From Aestuariivita sp. (GTDB lineage: Bacteria; Pseudomonadota; Alphaproteobacteria; Rhodobacterales; Rhodobacteraceae), in the NCBI RefSeq assembly GCF_021404545.1, contig NZ_JAAWWD010000009.1, positions 1 through 64,000 on the forward strand: 64,000 nt of DNA. Reading direction: 5' to 3'. Below, piece by piece: positions 16,063 to 25,018 of this stretch (positions are counted from its first letter, which is position 1; each line of letters opens with the position of its first letter). A model generated the notes under the pieces. It had not been told where the DNA came from and ran no database searches. It saw only the letters and a list, made by a program, of their open reading frames with translations. The position numbers and the translations under genes were made by a program.

Positions 16063-17052
16063 ATGTCCAACACAATGCGTGCCGTTGAGATTACTAAACC
16101 GGGTGGCCCGGATGTCTTGCAAATCACCGAACGTCCGATCCCGGAACCAGCTCATGACCAGGTCGTGATCAAGGTCGCCTGGGCGGGCGTGAACCGACCC
16201 GACGCGCTGCAACGTGCGGGTGCCTATGCGCCGCCGCCCGGTGCAAGCGACCTGCCGGGGCTGGAGGCTTCGGGCGAGGTTGTGGCGCTGGGCGCAGGCG
16301 TGACGGGCTGGGCCTTGGGCGATCAGGTCTGCGGGCTCCTGCCCGGCGGCGGTTATGCCGAATATGTTGCCACGCCTGCCGCCCATTGCCTGCCCCTGCC
16401 CAAGGGCATGTCCCTGAAAGAGGCGGCGTGCTTGCCAGAGACCTATTTCACCGTCTTTTCAAACGTTTTCACCAGGGGCGGCCTCAAGGCTGGCGAGCGG
16501 TTCTTGATCCATGGCGGGTCGAGCGGGATCGGAACGACGGCGATCCAACTGGCGAATGTGTTTGGTGCGCGGGTGTTTGCCACCGCCGGATCGGATGAGA
16601 AATGCGCGGCCTGTATGGAGCTGGGGGCCGAGCGCGCGATCAACTACCGCGACGAGGATTTCGTCGAGGTGATCCGGGCCGAGGGTGGTGCCGATCTGAT
16701 CCTCGATATGGTGGGTGGGCCATATATTCCGCGCAATATCAAGGCTCTGGCCGATGACGGGCGGTTGGTGCAGATCGCGTTCCTGCAAGGGCCCAAGGTC
16801 GAGGTCAATTTTGCCCAGCTGATGACGCGGCGCCTGACCATGACCGGCAGCACCCTGCGCCCGCAATCGGATCTGGCCAAGGCGCGGATCGCACAGGATC
16901 TGCGCGAGGCGGTCTGGCCGCTTCTTGACGCGGGGCGCGTGAAACCGATCATGGATTCCGAGTTTCCGCTGGGTCAGGCCTCGGCCGCGCATGCACGTAT
17001 GGAAAGCTCGGGTCATATCGGGAAAATCGTGCTCGAAGTTGCGGGTGGCTGA
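16063..17052 (+). CDS. NAD(P)H-quinone oxidoreductase, PIG3 type
   Basis: A 329-residue zinc-independent MDR enzyme of the PIG3/TIGR02824 type. It has the substrate-domain A-G-V-N-R-P-D-A-L-Q-R-A-G-x-Y motif (about 42-56), the cofactor loop G-G-S-S-G-I-G-T-T-A-I-Q-L-A and T-A-G-S-D-E-K. It reduces quinones with NADPH. The ATG at 16063 follows GGGAGAAAAGG. A second MDR quinone reductase follows after 36 bases, so they may be cotranscribed. Confidence 0.9.
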   Translation: MSNTMRAVEITKPGGPDVLQITERPIPEPAHDQVVIKVAWAGVNRPDALQRAGAYAPPPGASDLPGLEASGEVVALGAGVTGWALGDQVCGLLPGGGYAEYVATPAAHCLPLPKGMSLKEAACLPETYFTVFSNVFTRGGLKAGERFLIHGGSSGIGTTAIQLANVFGARVFATAGSDEKCAACMELGAERAINYRDEDFVEVIRAEGGADLILDMVGGPYIPRNIKALADDGRLVQIAFLQGPKVEVNFAQLMTRRLTMTGSTLRPQSDLAKARIAQDLREAVWPLLDAGRVKPIMDSEFPLGQASAAHARMESSGHIGKIVLEVAGG

Positions 17053-17088
17053 GTATGTGGAACCAGAACGAAGCAAGGGTGGAGAGAC

Positions 17089-18063
17089 ATGGCAAAGACG
17101 GCGATCATTGAAAAGGCGGGCGGTCCGGAAGAGTTCAAGCTGGTGGACCGAGACGTTGGCGAGCCCGGGCCGGGCGAGCTTCGGATCCGGCACGAGGCCG
17201 TGGGGCTCAACTTCATTGATGTTTACCAGCGCACTGGCCTTTATCCACTGGAGTTGCCGCAGGCGCTGGGGATGGAGGCCGCTGGCGTGGTGGAAGCCGT
17301 GGGCGCGGGTGTGACGCATCTCAAACCCGGCGACCGCGCGGCCTATGCCGCCATGCCCCCCGGCGCCTATGCGGAAGCGCGGGTAATGCCCGCCGCGCAG
17401 GTCTGTCCGGTCCCCGATGGGATTTCGATGGAGACGGCGGCGGCCATGATGCTCAAGGGCATGACGGTCGAGTATCTCTTTCACCGCACGACACCCTTGT
17501 CCAAGGGCAATACGGTGCTCTTTCACGCGGCGGCGGGTGGAGTGGGTCTGATTGCCTGCCAATGGGCGCGCTCCGAAGGGATTACCTTGATCGGCACCGC
17601 TGGCACGGATGAGAAATGCCAGTTGGCGCTGGATCACGGGGCGACCCATTGCATCAATTACCGCACGCAGGATTTTGCCGCCAAGGTTCGGGAACTCACC
17701 GATGGCCAGGGGGTCGATGTGGTGATGGATGCCGTTGGTGCCGACACGTTCGAGGGATCGCTCAACAGCCTCAAGCCACTGGGGATGCTGATCTCGTTCG
17801 GCAACGCCTCCGGTCCGGTGCCGCCTTTCAACATCGGTATTTTAGGGGGCAAAGGATCGCTCAAGGTGACGCGCCCGACGCTGTTCACACATATCGCGGA
17901 TCACGAGGCCTGCCAGGCGATGGCGCAGCATCTGTTCGACAAGGTGCAAAGTGGAGAGGTGTCGATCCGCATCGACCAGCGATTTGCATTGGATGACGTG
18001 GCCGAGGCGCACCGGGCGCTGGAGGCACGCAAAACCACCGGGTCCACGATATTGTTGCCATAG
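17089..18063 (+). CDS. qor: NADPH:quinone reductase, QorA type
   Basis: This 324-residue zinc-free MDR oxidoreductase has G-L-N-F-I-D-V-Y-Q-R-T-G-L-Y-P near residue 45 (the zeta-crystallin/QOR signature), the cofactor loop A-A-A-G-G-V-G-L-I-A-C-Q, and G-T-A-G-T-D-E-K-C. It catalyses one-electron quinone reduction with NADPH. It lies 36 bases behind the PIG3-type paralogue and ends at a clear terminator (18090-18124). Confidence 0.92.
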   Translation: MAKTAIIEKAGGPEEFKLVDRDVGEPGPGELRIRHEAVGLNFIDVYQRTGLYPLELPQALGMEAAGVVEAVGAGVTHLKPGDRAAYAAMPPGAYAEARVMPAAQVCPVPDGISMETAAAMMLKGMTVEYLFHRTTPLSKGNTVLFHAAAGGVGLIACQWARSEGITLIGTAGTDEKCQLALDHGATHCINYRTQDFAAKVRELTDGQGVDVVMDAVGADTFEGSLNSLKPLGMLISFGNASGPVPPFNIGILGGKGSLKVTRPTLFTHIADHEACQAMAQHLFDKVQSGEVSIRIDQRFALDDVAEAHRALEARKTTGSTILLP

Positions 18064-18089
18064 GGGCCGTTGCCGTTTGGATCATGTCG

Positions 18090-18124
18090 CCGCCCCGCAT
18101 TTTCAGCGGGGCGGTTTCTTTTTG
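18090..18124 (+). terminator. Rho-independent terminator of qor
   Basis: The stem CCGCCCCGC (18090-18098) / GCGGGGCGG (18106-18114) has a seven-base loop and is followed by a T-rich tract (18115-18123), 27 bases past the qor stop. Confidence 0.85.
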
Positions 18125-18153
18125 CGCGGCCATCTTGCAATGGGCATGCAATC

Positions 18154-18169
18154 GAGACATATATGTCTC
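18154..18169. promoter_or_regulatory. Perfect 16-bp palindrome before the TetR gene, candidate operator
   Basis: GAGACATATATGTCTC is a perfect dyad ending at the base before the proposed ATG of the TetR regulator. A third half-site (GAGACA) follows at 18174-18179, inside the coding region. The placement suggests autorepression of the TetR/desaturase operon. Confidence 0.6.
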
Positions 18170-18718
18170 ATGAGAGACAAAGATGTATCAAAGACTGAGA
18201 TGAATCTGCTGGAAGCTGGATTTGCCGTTCTCAGCCGAAATCCCGGGGCGTCCCTGGCTGATGTTGCGCAGGCGGCCGGCGTCGGACGGGCCACGCTGCA
18301 CCGGCATTTTTCCAGCCGTAGCGATCTGGTTACGGCCCTGGCGAGACAAGCAATGCGAGAACTGGCCGAGGCCGTGGATACCGCGACCGCTGATGCGGAA
18401 AGCTATTGGGACGGGCTGCGGCTGGCAATGCAGGCGGTCGTTCCGTTGGCCCACCGGCACATGTTCCTTATGCGGGATGAGAACCTGAGCCCCGATGTAG
18501 AGGCCGCTTTTGCGCAAGATGCCCGAGAGTTGCGCGATACCATCGACGCCGCCAAGGCCGAGGGCGCAATCCGGGCAGATCTGCCCACCGAAGGGGTCGC
18601 GCTGGCCTATGATTACCTGATCTATGCCGGTTGGGAAATGGTGCGGCGCGACGAGGCCACACCACGTCAGGCAGCGGATCTGGCCTGGACGATGTTTGCG
18701 AAAGGCGCTGCGTTATGA
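18170..18718 (+). CDS. TetR/AcrR-family transcriptional regulator
   Basis: The 182-residue regulator has an N-terminal helix-turn-helix (S-L-A-D-V-A-Q-A-A-G-V-G-R-A-T-L-H-R-H-F-x-S-R-S-D-L) and a divergent ligand-binding domain with M-F-L-M-R-D-E. The ATG at 18170 directly abuts a palindromic operator and has no ribosome site, so it could be leaderless; ATG at 18200 is an alternative. Its stop overlaps the desaturase start in an ATGA (18715-18718), so the two genes are coupled and probably autoregulated. Confidence 0.87.
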   Translation: MRDKDVSKTEMNLLEAGFAVLSRNPGASLADVAQAAGVGRATLHRHFSSRSDLVTALARQAMRELAEAVDTATADAESYWDGLRLAMQAVVPLAHRHMFLMRDENLSPDVEAAFAQDARELRDTIDAAKAEGAIRADLPTEGVALAYDYLIYAGWEMVRRDEATPRQAADLAWTMFAKGAAL

Positions 18719-19602
18719 CCCCCGATCTTGTGATGGGCCTTGCCACACGAATAGACGAGGCATTCTTGTTGATCGGCGCGGCGATCCTGCTGATCGAGAT
18801 TGCCGAGGCGCTTTTCAAACGTGACCATGTGGGCCGGACAATCTGGGAGATGGTCGTGAGCGCCTCGACCCAGATCCCGTATCTGTTGGTGGAAACGCTG
18901 ATCCTGACCGCCGGGTATGGGGTGTACTATATTCTGTCGGAAACTGTGGCGGCCTGGTCGATTCCGATCACCTGGTGGTCGGTCATGCTGGTTCTGCTTC
19001 TTGCCGACATCACCTATTACTGGGAGCATCGGATCGCCCATCAGGTGCGGCTGTTATGGACCCAGCATGCGGTGCACCATTCTTCGCGCGATTACAACAT
19101 TGTCACCGGCGTGCGCTTTGGCCCGCTGGAAGGGGTGTGGTCGCTGGCGGCTCACCTGCCGCTGATCGTACTGGGGTTTGCACCCGAACTGGTGTTTTTT
19201 GGGGTGATTGTGGTCCTCGCCTATCAGACCTGGCTGCATACCGAGCTGATCGGCAAACTGGGACCATTGGAGCGGGTGTTGAACACGCCGTCGCATCACC
19301 GGGTGCATCACGGGGCCGACGACAAATATCTCGACAGGAACTATGGTGGGATCACCATCATCTGGGATCGCCTGTTCGGGACCTTCCAGGTCGAAGAGGA
19401 ACCGCCGCGCTATGGGCTGAAGCGGGATTTCAACAGTCGGAACCCGGTTGTGGTCTGGTTCTCCGAATGGCCCGCGCTGATCCGGGATATGGCTGGGGCG
19501 CGCAGCTGGGGCGAGGCGTGGGCCTATATGGTCAAACGCCCGGGCTGGCGGCCGAACGGGGCCGAGCACCCGTCCGAAGGATCACCGAACCGGAGTGATT
19601 AG
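18715..19602 (+). CDS. Sterol desaturase / fatty acid hydroxylase superfamily membrane protein
   Basis: A 295-residue di-iron membrane enzyme. After two or three membrane helices it shows the histidine clusters H-R-I-A-H, H-A-V-H-H-S-S and H-H-R-V-H-H-G that ligate iron in the ERG3/hydroxylase superfamily. It would hydroxylate or desaturate a lipid at the membrane; the substrate is unknown. It is translationally coupled to the TetR gene. Its 3' end overlaps the convergent RNase T2 gene by 21 bases. Confidence 0.88.
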   Translation: MTPDLVMGLATRIDEAFLLIGAAILLIEIAEALFKRDHVGRTIWEMVVSASTQIPYLLVETLILTAGYGVYYILSETVAAWSIPITWWSVMLVLLLADITYYWEHRIAHQVRLLWTQHAVHHSSRDYNIVTGVRFGPLEGVWSLAAHLPLIVLGFAPELVFFGVIVVLAYQTWLHTELIGKLGPLERVLNTPSHHRVHHGADDKYLDRNYGGITIIWDRLFGTFQVEEEPPRYGLKRDFNSRNPVVVWFSEWPALIRDMAGARSWGEAWAYMVKRPGWRPNGAEHPSEGSPNRSD

Positions 19603-20226
19603 CGCATCGCGCATCTGGCAATCGCGCACCACGTCCTGACCGCAAGGCACCGGCGACAGATCACGAGACAGGCAGATGCGCGCTTCCTGGATGTGGCCAT
19701 CCTTGCAGGTGATGGTGATGCCATCGGGCTCCAATATAGGGTTCTGATCGAGAAAGGCCTCTTCGACCACCGTGGCGGGCAGGCGCACGGTGCGATCCAG
19801 GCGGCGAAAGATCTGGGGCCGCGTGACAGCCTCATAGGCCATGCGTGAGAGCGTGAAGTACTCTGCCGCCGACAGGCCCGAACAGACCCCGTGTTTGCGC
19901 CATTGATGCCAAGCCAGACCGGCCGTGCCCATGATGTCGGCCATCGATTGGGTCAGCGCGCGCGACGGCGTGCGCTGCCTCGTCGCGCAGAACGACGGCC
20001 AGCCGCGATGGTATTGCGGCCAGAGCCCGTGCAGGATCCAGCCGTGATCGTGGCGCGCGTCGCATTGATCGGACCCGCGTGCATCGCCTTCCAGCGCACA
20101 CCAGTTGGGCGACCAGCTGAGCGCCAGAACATAATAGTCGAAAGCACCTGCTGTCCCCCCGGCGCGCGCACTGTTGGGCGGGGCCGTTATCACGGCGACA
20201 AGCATTGCACAGATCCAAAGGCGCAT
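19582..20226 (-). CDS. Ribonuclease T2 family protein, secreted
   Basis: This 214-residue protein begins with a signal peptide (cleavage likely after A-R-A, about residue 22). It contains both RNase T2 catalytic segments: W-I-L-H-G-L-W-P-Q-Y (CAS I, about 63-72) and H-Q-W-R-K-H-G-V-C-S-G (CAS II, about 106-116), plus several cysteines for disulfides. It should act as a periplasmic or secreted endoribonuclease scavenging RNA. The 3' end overlaps the desaturase gene on the other strand. Confidence 0.92.
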   Translation of the reverse strand: MRLWICAMLVAVITAPPNSARAGGTAGAFDYYVLALSWSPNWCALEGDARGSDQCDARHDHGWILHGLWPQYHRGWPSFCATRQRTPSRALTQSMADIMGTAGLAWHQWRKHGVCSGLSAAEYFTLSRMAYEAVTRPQIFRRLDRTVRLPATVVEEAFLDQNPILEPDGITITCKDGHIQEARICLSRDLSPVPCGQDVVRDCQMRDALITPVR

Positions 20227-20353
20227 TCTCTCTTCCCTTCCGTCGCGCGGCTGACTATATAGCTGCGAAGTTCCCCGACAATGGAAACCGGTTCTGCCCC
20301 GCAGGACAGCCTCTTTCAGGCGACAGGAAAGCTACGTTCAAAGGAGACGCATT

Positions 20354-21121
20354 ATGGCAAAACCGTTGATGGCAAAGGCGACCGCCGTCTGGCTGGTCGA
20401 CAACACGACCCTCAGCTTCAAGCAGATCGCCGATTTCGTCGAGATGCATGAGCTTGAAATCCAGGGCATCGCCGATGGCGATGTGGCGGCAGGTGTCAAA
20501 GGGTTTGACCCGGTGGCCAACAACCAGCTGACCCAGGCAGAGATCGACCGGGCCGAAGCGAACCCGCAGCACAAGCTGCAACTGAAATTCAACCCGGCCT
20601 CGGTCGGTGAGGAAAAGCGACGCGGTCCGCGGTATACGCCGCTGTCGAAACGGCAGGACCGCCCAGCCTCGATCCTCTGGCTGGTCAAATTCCACCCCGA
20701 ACTGACCGATGGTCAGATCTCCAAACTGGTGGGCACCACGAAGCCGACCATTCAGGCCATCCGGGAGCGGACACATTGGAACATCTCCAACATTCAGCCG
20801 ATCGATCCGGTGGCGCTGGGCCTGTGCAAACAGTCTGAACTGGATGCGGCCGTGCAAAAGGCCGCCGCCAAGAAAGCCCGCGAGGGCGAAGTGATGAGCG
20901 ATGACGAACGGCGCAAGCTGGTCTCAACCGAGCAAAGCCTCGGCATGGAGGCAGAACCGAAGATTCCCACCGCAATCGAAGGGCTGGAGACCTTTACTCT
21001 GGGCAGTGTGACCGATGACGAGGACGAGCCCGAGCCCGGTGCCGCAATTGCGGATGCCGAAAGCCTCTTTAACCTGCCCAAAGGGGATGGCGAGGACGAG
21101 GATGAGGACGACAAGTTGTAA
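20354..21121 (+). CDS. TrcR-type cell-cycle transcriptional regulator (DUF1013)
   Basis: The 255-residue DUF1013 protein is characteristic of Alphaproteobacteria. It has A-T-A-V-W-L-V-D-N-T-T-L-S-F-K-Q-I-A-D-F near the start and the second helix-turn-helix-like stretch W-L-V-K-x-H-P-E-L-T-D-G-Q-I-S-K-L-V-G-T-T-K-x-T-I-Q-A-I. The tail is acidic. TrcR in Sinorhizobium/Caulobacter relatives associates with RNA polymerase and controls cell-cycle genes. The gene is monocistronic and closed by a terminator. Confidence 0.9.
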   Translation: MAKPLMAKATAVWLVDNTTLSFKQIADFVEMHELEIQGIADGDVAAGVKGFDPVANNQLTQAEIDRAEANPQHKLQLKFNPASVGEEKRRGPRYTPLSKRQDRPASILWLVKFHPELTDGQISKLVGTTKPTIQAIRERTHWNISNIQPIDPVALGLCKQSELDAAVQKAAAKKAREGEVMSDDERRKLVSTEQSLGMEAEPKIPTAIEGLETFTLGSVTDDEDEPEPGAAIADAESLFNLPKGDGEDEDEDDKL

Positions 21122-21145
21122 TCGGGCTCAGATGTGGTGAACAGT

Positions 21146-21177
21146 CCCCGGCCTGTATGCGCAGTGCCGGGGTTTTT
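21146..21177 (+). terminator. Rho-independent terminator of the DUF1013 gene
   Basis: The stem CCCCGGC (21146-21152) / GCCGGGG (21166-21172) is followed immediately by TTTTT, 24 bases past the stop codon. Confidence 0.85.
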
Positions 21178-21275
21178 GTTGGCGCGCGCCACGTTGCCGG
21201 ATGGCCCGTGCAAAGACCATCGCGGTGCTACATCTGCCGATTTGCAATTACACAGGCCCCCGGCACCGCGCCCGG

Positions 21276-21869
21276 TCAGAGCTCCTTGCGTGCCCGCAGG
21301 GCAGCGGTGATTGTCCCGTCATCAAGGTAATCGAGCTCTCCGCCGATAGGCACGCCTTGCGCGAGGGAAGTCAGGCGACAGCGCCCGCCCAGTTGATCGG
21401 CGATGTAGTGGGCGGTTGTCTGGCCGTCGATTGTTGCGTTCAGAGCCAGGATCACCTCAGAGATCTCTTCGGTGTCGACACGGTCGACAAGGCGCGGAAT
21501 GCGCAGATCCTCCGGCCCCACGGCATCGAGCGCCGAGAGCGTGCCGCCCAGTACATGATAGCGCCCCTTAAAGACAGCCGCCCGCTCCATCGCCCAAAGG
21601 TCGGCGACATCCTCAACCACGCACAGCTCTCCGGTAGCACGTTTATCGTCATTGCAGATATCGCAGATATCCGCGGTTCCGATGTTGCCGCAGTTCAAAC
21701 ACTCGCGCGCCGTAGCTGCAACCGTCTGCATCAGATCCGCCAGCGGGGTCAGCAAGAGCGCACGCTTGCGGATCAGATGGAGTACCGCACGACGGGCCGA
21801 GCGCGGCCCCAAACCGGGAAGCTTGGCCATCAGCTCGATCAGGGCGTCGATGTCGGTATTGCTACTCAT
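21276..21869 (-). CDS. recR: RecR, recombination mediator
   Basis: This 197-residue protein has the RecR helix-hairpin-helix ([16 protein letters not shown]), the four-cysteine zinc finger C-x2-C...C-x2-C (about 57-72), a Toprim segment (C-V-V-E-D-V-A-D-L) and a C-terminal Walker-B-like stretch. With RecO it loads RecA on SSB-coated gaps. The ATG at 21869 gives the standard length; a longer frame to 21920 is not needed. It is the last gene of the dnaX-(TauD)-ybaB-recR unit. Confidence 0.96.
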   Translation of the reverse strand: MSSNTDIDALIELMAKLPGLGPRSARRAVLHLIRKRALLLTPLADLMQTVAATARECLNCGNIGTADICDICNDDKRATGELCVVEDVADLWAMERAAVFKGRYHVLGGTLSALDAVGPEDLRIPRLVDRVDTEEISEVILALNATIDGQTTAHYIADQLGGRCRLTSLAQGVPIGGELDYLDDGTITAALRARKEL

Positions 21870-21954
21870 GGCGGATGGGATGCCTGACGTTTTCTGTTTG
21901 CGCGGACCGCAGGCTCTCACGGAACACCCAAGCCTCCGGGTAACTTCCGTGCGG

Positions 21955-22299
21955 TCAGAAGGGCAGTTTCATGTCCTTTGGCAAGCCCAGACCCTCGGTC
22001 AGTTTGCCCATCTCGTCCTGCGCCTTCTGGGCTGCCTTGGCCTGCGCGTCCTTGATCGCGGCAAGGATCAGGTCTTCTACGACCTCCTTGTCATCGCCAT
22101 TGAAAATCGACGGATCGATATCCAGCGCCTTGAGGTCGCCCTTGGCCGACGCGGTCGCCTTGACCAGACCGGCGCCTGCTTCGCCGGTGACCATAACGTT
22201 GTTCAGCTCGTCCTGCATCTCGGCCATCTTGGTCTGCATTTCCTGAGCTTTTTTCATCATCCCGGCCATGTCGCCGAGACCGCCAAGTCCTTTGAGCAT
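21955..22299 (-). CDS. ybaB: YbaB/EbfC nucleoid-associated protein
   Basis: The 114-residue protein has the YbaB pattern: G-x-M-x-K-K-A-Q-E-M-Q-x-K-M-A-E-M-Q-x-E-L, then G-E-A-G-A-G-L-V-K and D-P-S-I-F. These form DNA-binding homodimers with a tweezer shape. The start at 22299 follows AGGAGAGACAGG. It lies between the broken dioxygenase gene and recR; ybaB-recR behind dnaX is a conserved bacterial order. Confidence 0.95.
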   Translation of the reverse strand: MLKGLGGLGDMAGMMKKAQEMQTKMAEMQDELNNVMVTGEAGAGLVKATASAKGDLKALDIDPSIFNGDDKEVVEDLILAAIKDAQAKAAQKAQDEMGKLTEGLGLPKDMKLPF

Positions 22300-22367
22300 C
22301 CTGTCTCTCCTGAGTATGGGTTGATATCGTAGATACGGGGCGCCGTGCCTTGGCACAAGGGGCAGGC

Positions 22368-23237
22368 TCAGACGACACGCACCTGTATCAGACCGTCCGC
22401 ATCGGTGGCTGAGCAGCAGATACTCGAAAGCGTCCGCGGCTCGTCATAGGGCCAGGGACGTCCCCGGTGCAGCATGGCTCGCTCGTCCCAGATCAGCACA
22501 TCGCCTGCGCGCCATTTGTGGGTATAGACATTGTCGGGGCGGGTACAGATTGCGGTCGCAGCGTCAAGCACCTCCTGGCCTTGCTCAAGGCCCATCCCTT
22601 CGATGGCAAAGGCGTGCGAGGCGATGTAAAGCGCCTCCTCCCCGGTCGCGGGGTTGGTCCAGATCGCCCGCCAGGGCCGGTCCGGCCAGCGGTTCATCAC
22701 CGGCAGCGCGGCCAGCTCAGCCGAGATTTTGGACCGGGAATGCGAAAGCCTGTGCCACAGGATCGCATTTTTCAGCCGGGTGCGCAGCCCCGCGGGCAAG
22801 TCGGCCCAGCCGGTCCGGGTAGAAGCCAGTTCGGTCTCTCCGCTCGAAGAGGGTAGCACGCGCGCCACCAGGATGTTAACCAGAGCGGGCACAGGCAAAA
22901 ACGTGCTGTCGGTATGCCAAAGCATGTTGCCTTGAAGGTTCATCACCTCAAGACTGTCAGCGGCGCAGACGCCATCGCCGGTCTCGTTCGACACCACGGG
23001 GATCTAAAACGGGACATCGCGGTCTGCCGACATCGCGTCGCGGTTCTCCAGCGGACCAAAGAGACGGGCGATCCGTTCATGGCTTTCGGGATCCAGAGAC
23101 TGGTTGCGAAACAAAAGCGCGGAGTGGCTGTCAAACGCGGCGCGAATATCGGGGAAAAGATGTTCTGCGGTGACCTCGCGCAGATCGACACCCTCCACAT
23201 GCAGGCCAAACCGGGGGTGGAGGGGATGTGTTTTCAT
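22368..23237 (-). pseudogene. TauD/TfdA-family dioxygenase interrupted by an in-frame amber codon
   Basis: The open frame from 23237 to 22368 would encode 289 residues, normal for TauD/TfdA Fe(II)/2-oxoglutarate dioxygenases, but codon 78 is TAG (23004-23006). The halves are in the same frame and join naturally (D-R-D-V-P-F, stop, I-P-V-V-S-N-E-T-G-D-G). The second half carries the iron-binding H-x-D (W-H-T-D-S-T-F) and distal His and Arg (L-H-R-G-R-P-W). Everything else looks intact, so this is a recent single-base nonsense change, a sequencing error, or a readthrough site. It sits between dnaX and ybaB. Confidence 0.85.
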
Positions 23238-23260
23238 CTCGGGTCTCTCAGTGCCACGGC

Positions 23261-25018
23261 TCAGTCCTCCTCAAACGGATCCCATTCATCCTCGACCTCC
23301 GGCAGGGCGTCGGTCTGGGCCGCGGCAGCGATTTCTTCGGGGGTGCGGATGTCGGTGATCCGGGCCTTGGGAAAGGCGGCGAGAACAGCCTGAACCATCG
23401 GATGGGCGCTGGCCTCTTCCTCGCGCGCATATCTCTCGGCGTTCCGCAGCTCATCAATCGTCTTGCCACCACCTTCGGACACGATGGAGACCGCCCACCG
23501 ATTGCCGGTCCAGTTCTGCAGACGTTGCCCGAGACGCTGGGCCAGATCCGTCGGAGCGCTATCGGAAGGTTCAAACTCAATCCGGCCGGGCTGATACCGC
23601 GCGAGCCGTATGCCGGTCTCAACGTCCACCAAGAGCTTGCCGTCGCGATTGGCCCGGATCAGTTCGACAACATGTTCGAACGTGGGGAATCGTGCGAGGG
23701 CGGCGTCGGCATCGCGCGCCAGAGCGGTGGTATGGCCGGAAGCAGAGGGGGTGCTGGTCATGCGGGTCTGGGCGCCTTGCGCCAGGGCCTGGGTGCCGGA
23801 CATGCGGGGCGTGCCTGCCGCGCTGCCACCGCCGCCGGGTCCGGCAGGGGGCGGTGCATCCTGCAATTTGCGCACCAGCTCTTCTGGAGAGGGCAGGTCG
23901 GCCACATGGGTCAGCCGGATGATCGCCATTTCGGCAGCCATCATGGCGTTGGGCGCGGCGGCGACTTCCTCCAGCGCTTTGAGAAGCATCTGCCACATCC
24001 GCGTGAGCACTCGCATCGGCAGGGCTTCGGCCATCTGAGAACCTCGGGCGCGCTCATCGGGGCTGACGGTGGGATCCTCTGCAGCATCCGGGGTGATCTT
24101 GACGACAGAAATCCAGTGCGTGATCTCGGCCAGATCGCGCAGCACTGCCATCGGATCGGCGCCATCGGCATATTGCGCGCCCAACTCTCCGAGCGCGGCT
24201 GCGGCATCGCCACGCAGGATCATGTCCATCAGGTCCAGCACCCGGCCCCGGTCAGCCAGACCCAGCATCGCACGCACCTGATCGGCGGTGGTCTCTCCGG
24301 CACCGTGGCTGATCGCCTGATCGAGCAGCGAGGTCGCATCCCGTGCCGAACCTTCGGCGGCCCGCGTGATCAGGGCCAGCGCATCGTCGGTGATCTGCGC
24401 ACCTTCGGCCTGCGCGATCCGGTTCAACATGCCGATCATGTCCTCAGGCTCGATCCGGCGCAGATCAAAGCGCTGGCATCGGCTCAGCACCGTAACCGGA
24501 ACTTTGCGAATCTCGGTGGTTGCGAAGATGAATTTCACATGGGCGGGCGGCTCTTCCAGCGTCTTCAAAAGCGCGTTGAACGCGCTGTTGGACAGCATAT
24601 GCACCTCGTCGATGATATAGATCTTATAGCGGGCCGAAGCCGCGCGATAGGCGACGCTGTCGATGATTTCGCGGATATCGCCCACGCCGGTGCGCGAGGC
24701 GGCATCCATCTCCATCACATCGACATGGCGGCCTTCCATGATCGCAACGCAATGTTCGCACTGCCCGCAAGGATCGGTGGTCGGGTTGCCGGTGCCGTCC
24801 GGGCCAATGCAGTTCATGCCCTTGGCGATGATCCGCGCGGTCGTGGTTTTGCCGGTGCCGCGAATACCTGTCATGATGAAGGCCTGTGCGATCCGGTCCG
24901 CTTCGAACGCGTTCTTCAACGTGCGCACCATCGCGTCCTGGCCGACGAGATCGGCAAAGGTCTCAGGCCGATATTTGCGCGCAAGAACCTTATAGCCTGT
25001 CTGTTCGCTGTCGCTCAT
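23261..25018 (-). CDS. dnaX: DNA polymerase III subunits gamma and tau
   Basis: The 585-residue clamp-loader ATPase has R-K-Y-R-P-x-x-F-x-D-L-V-G-Q near the start, Walker A G-I-R-G-T-G-K-T-T, a zinc module including C-G-Q-C-E-H-C, Walker B-like Y-I-I-D-E-V-H-M-L and sensor L-S-R-C-Q-R-F. A proline/glycine-rich linker near residue 395 leads to the tau C-terminal region. I see no A-rich slippery heptamer of the E. coli type, so a separate short gamma form by frameshifting is not evident. First gene of the dnaX-dioxygenase-ybaB-recR unit. Confidence 0.97.
   Translation of the reverse strand: MSDSEQTGYKVLARKYRPETFADLVGQDAMVRTLKNAFEADRIAQAFIMTGIRGTGKTTTARIIAKGMNCIGPDGTGNPTTDPCGQCEHCVAIMEGRHVDVMEMDAASRTGVGDIREIIDSVAYRAASARYKIYIIDEVHMLSNSAFNALLKTLEEPPAHVKFIFATTEIRKVPVTVLSRCQRFDLRRIEPEDMIGMLNRIAQAEGAQITDDALALITRAAEGSARDATSLLDQAISHGAGETTADQVRAMLGLADRGRVLDLMDMILRGDAAAALGELGAQYADGADPMAVLRDLAEITHWISVVKITPDAAEDPTVSPDERARGSQMAEALPMRVLTRMWQMLLKALEEVAAAPNAMMAAEMAIIRLTHVADLPSPEELVRKLQDAPPPAGPGGGGSAAGTPRMSGTQALAQGAQTRMTSTPSASGHTTALARDADAALARFPTFEHVVELIRANRDGKLLVDVETGIRLARYQPGRIEFEPSDSAPTDLAQRLGQRLQNWTGNRWAVSIVSEGGGKTIDELRNAERYAREEEASAHPMVQAVLAAFPKARITDIRTPEEIAAAAQTDALPEVEDEWDPFEED

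Noticed and set aside
23261-25018. Programmed frameshift in dnaX to make gamma
   Set aside because: No A-rich slippery heptamer followed by a stem-loop was seen in the reading frame.
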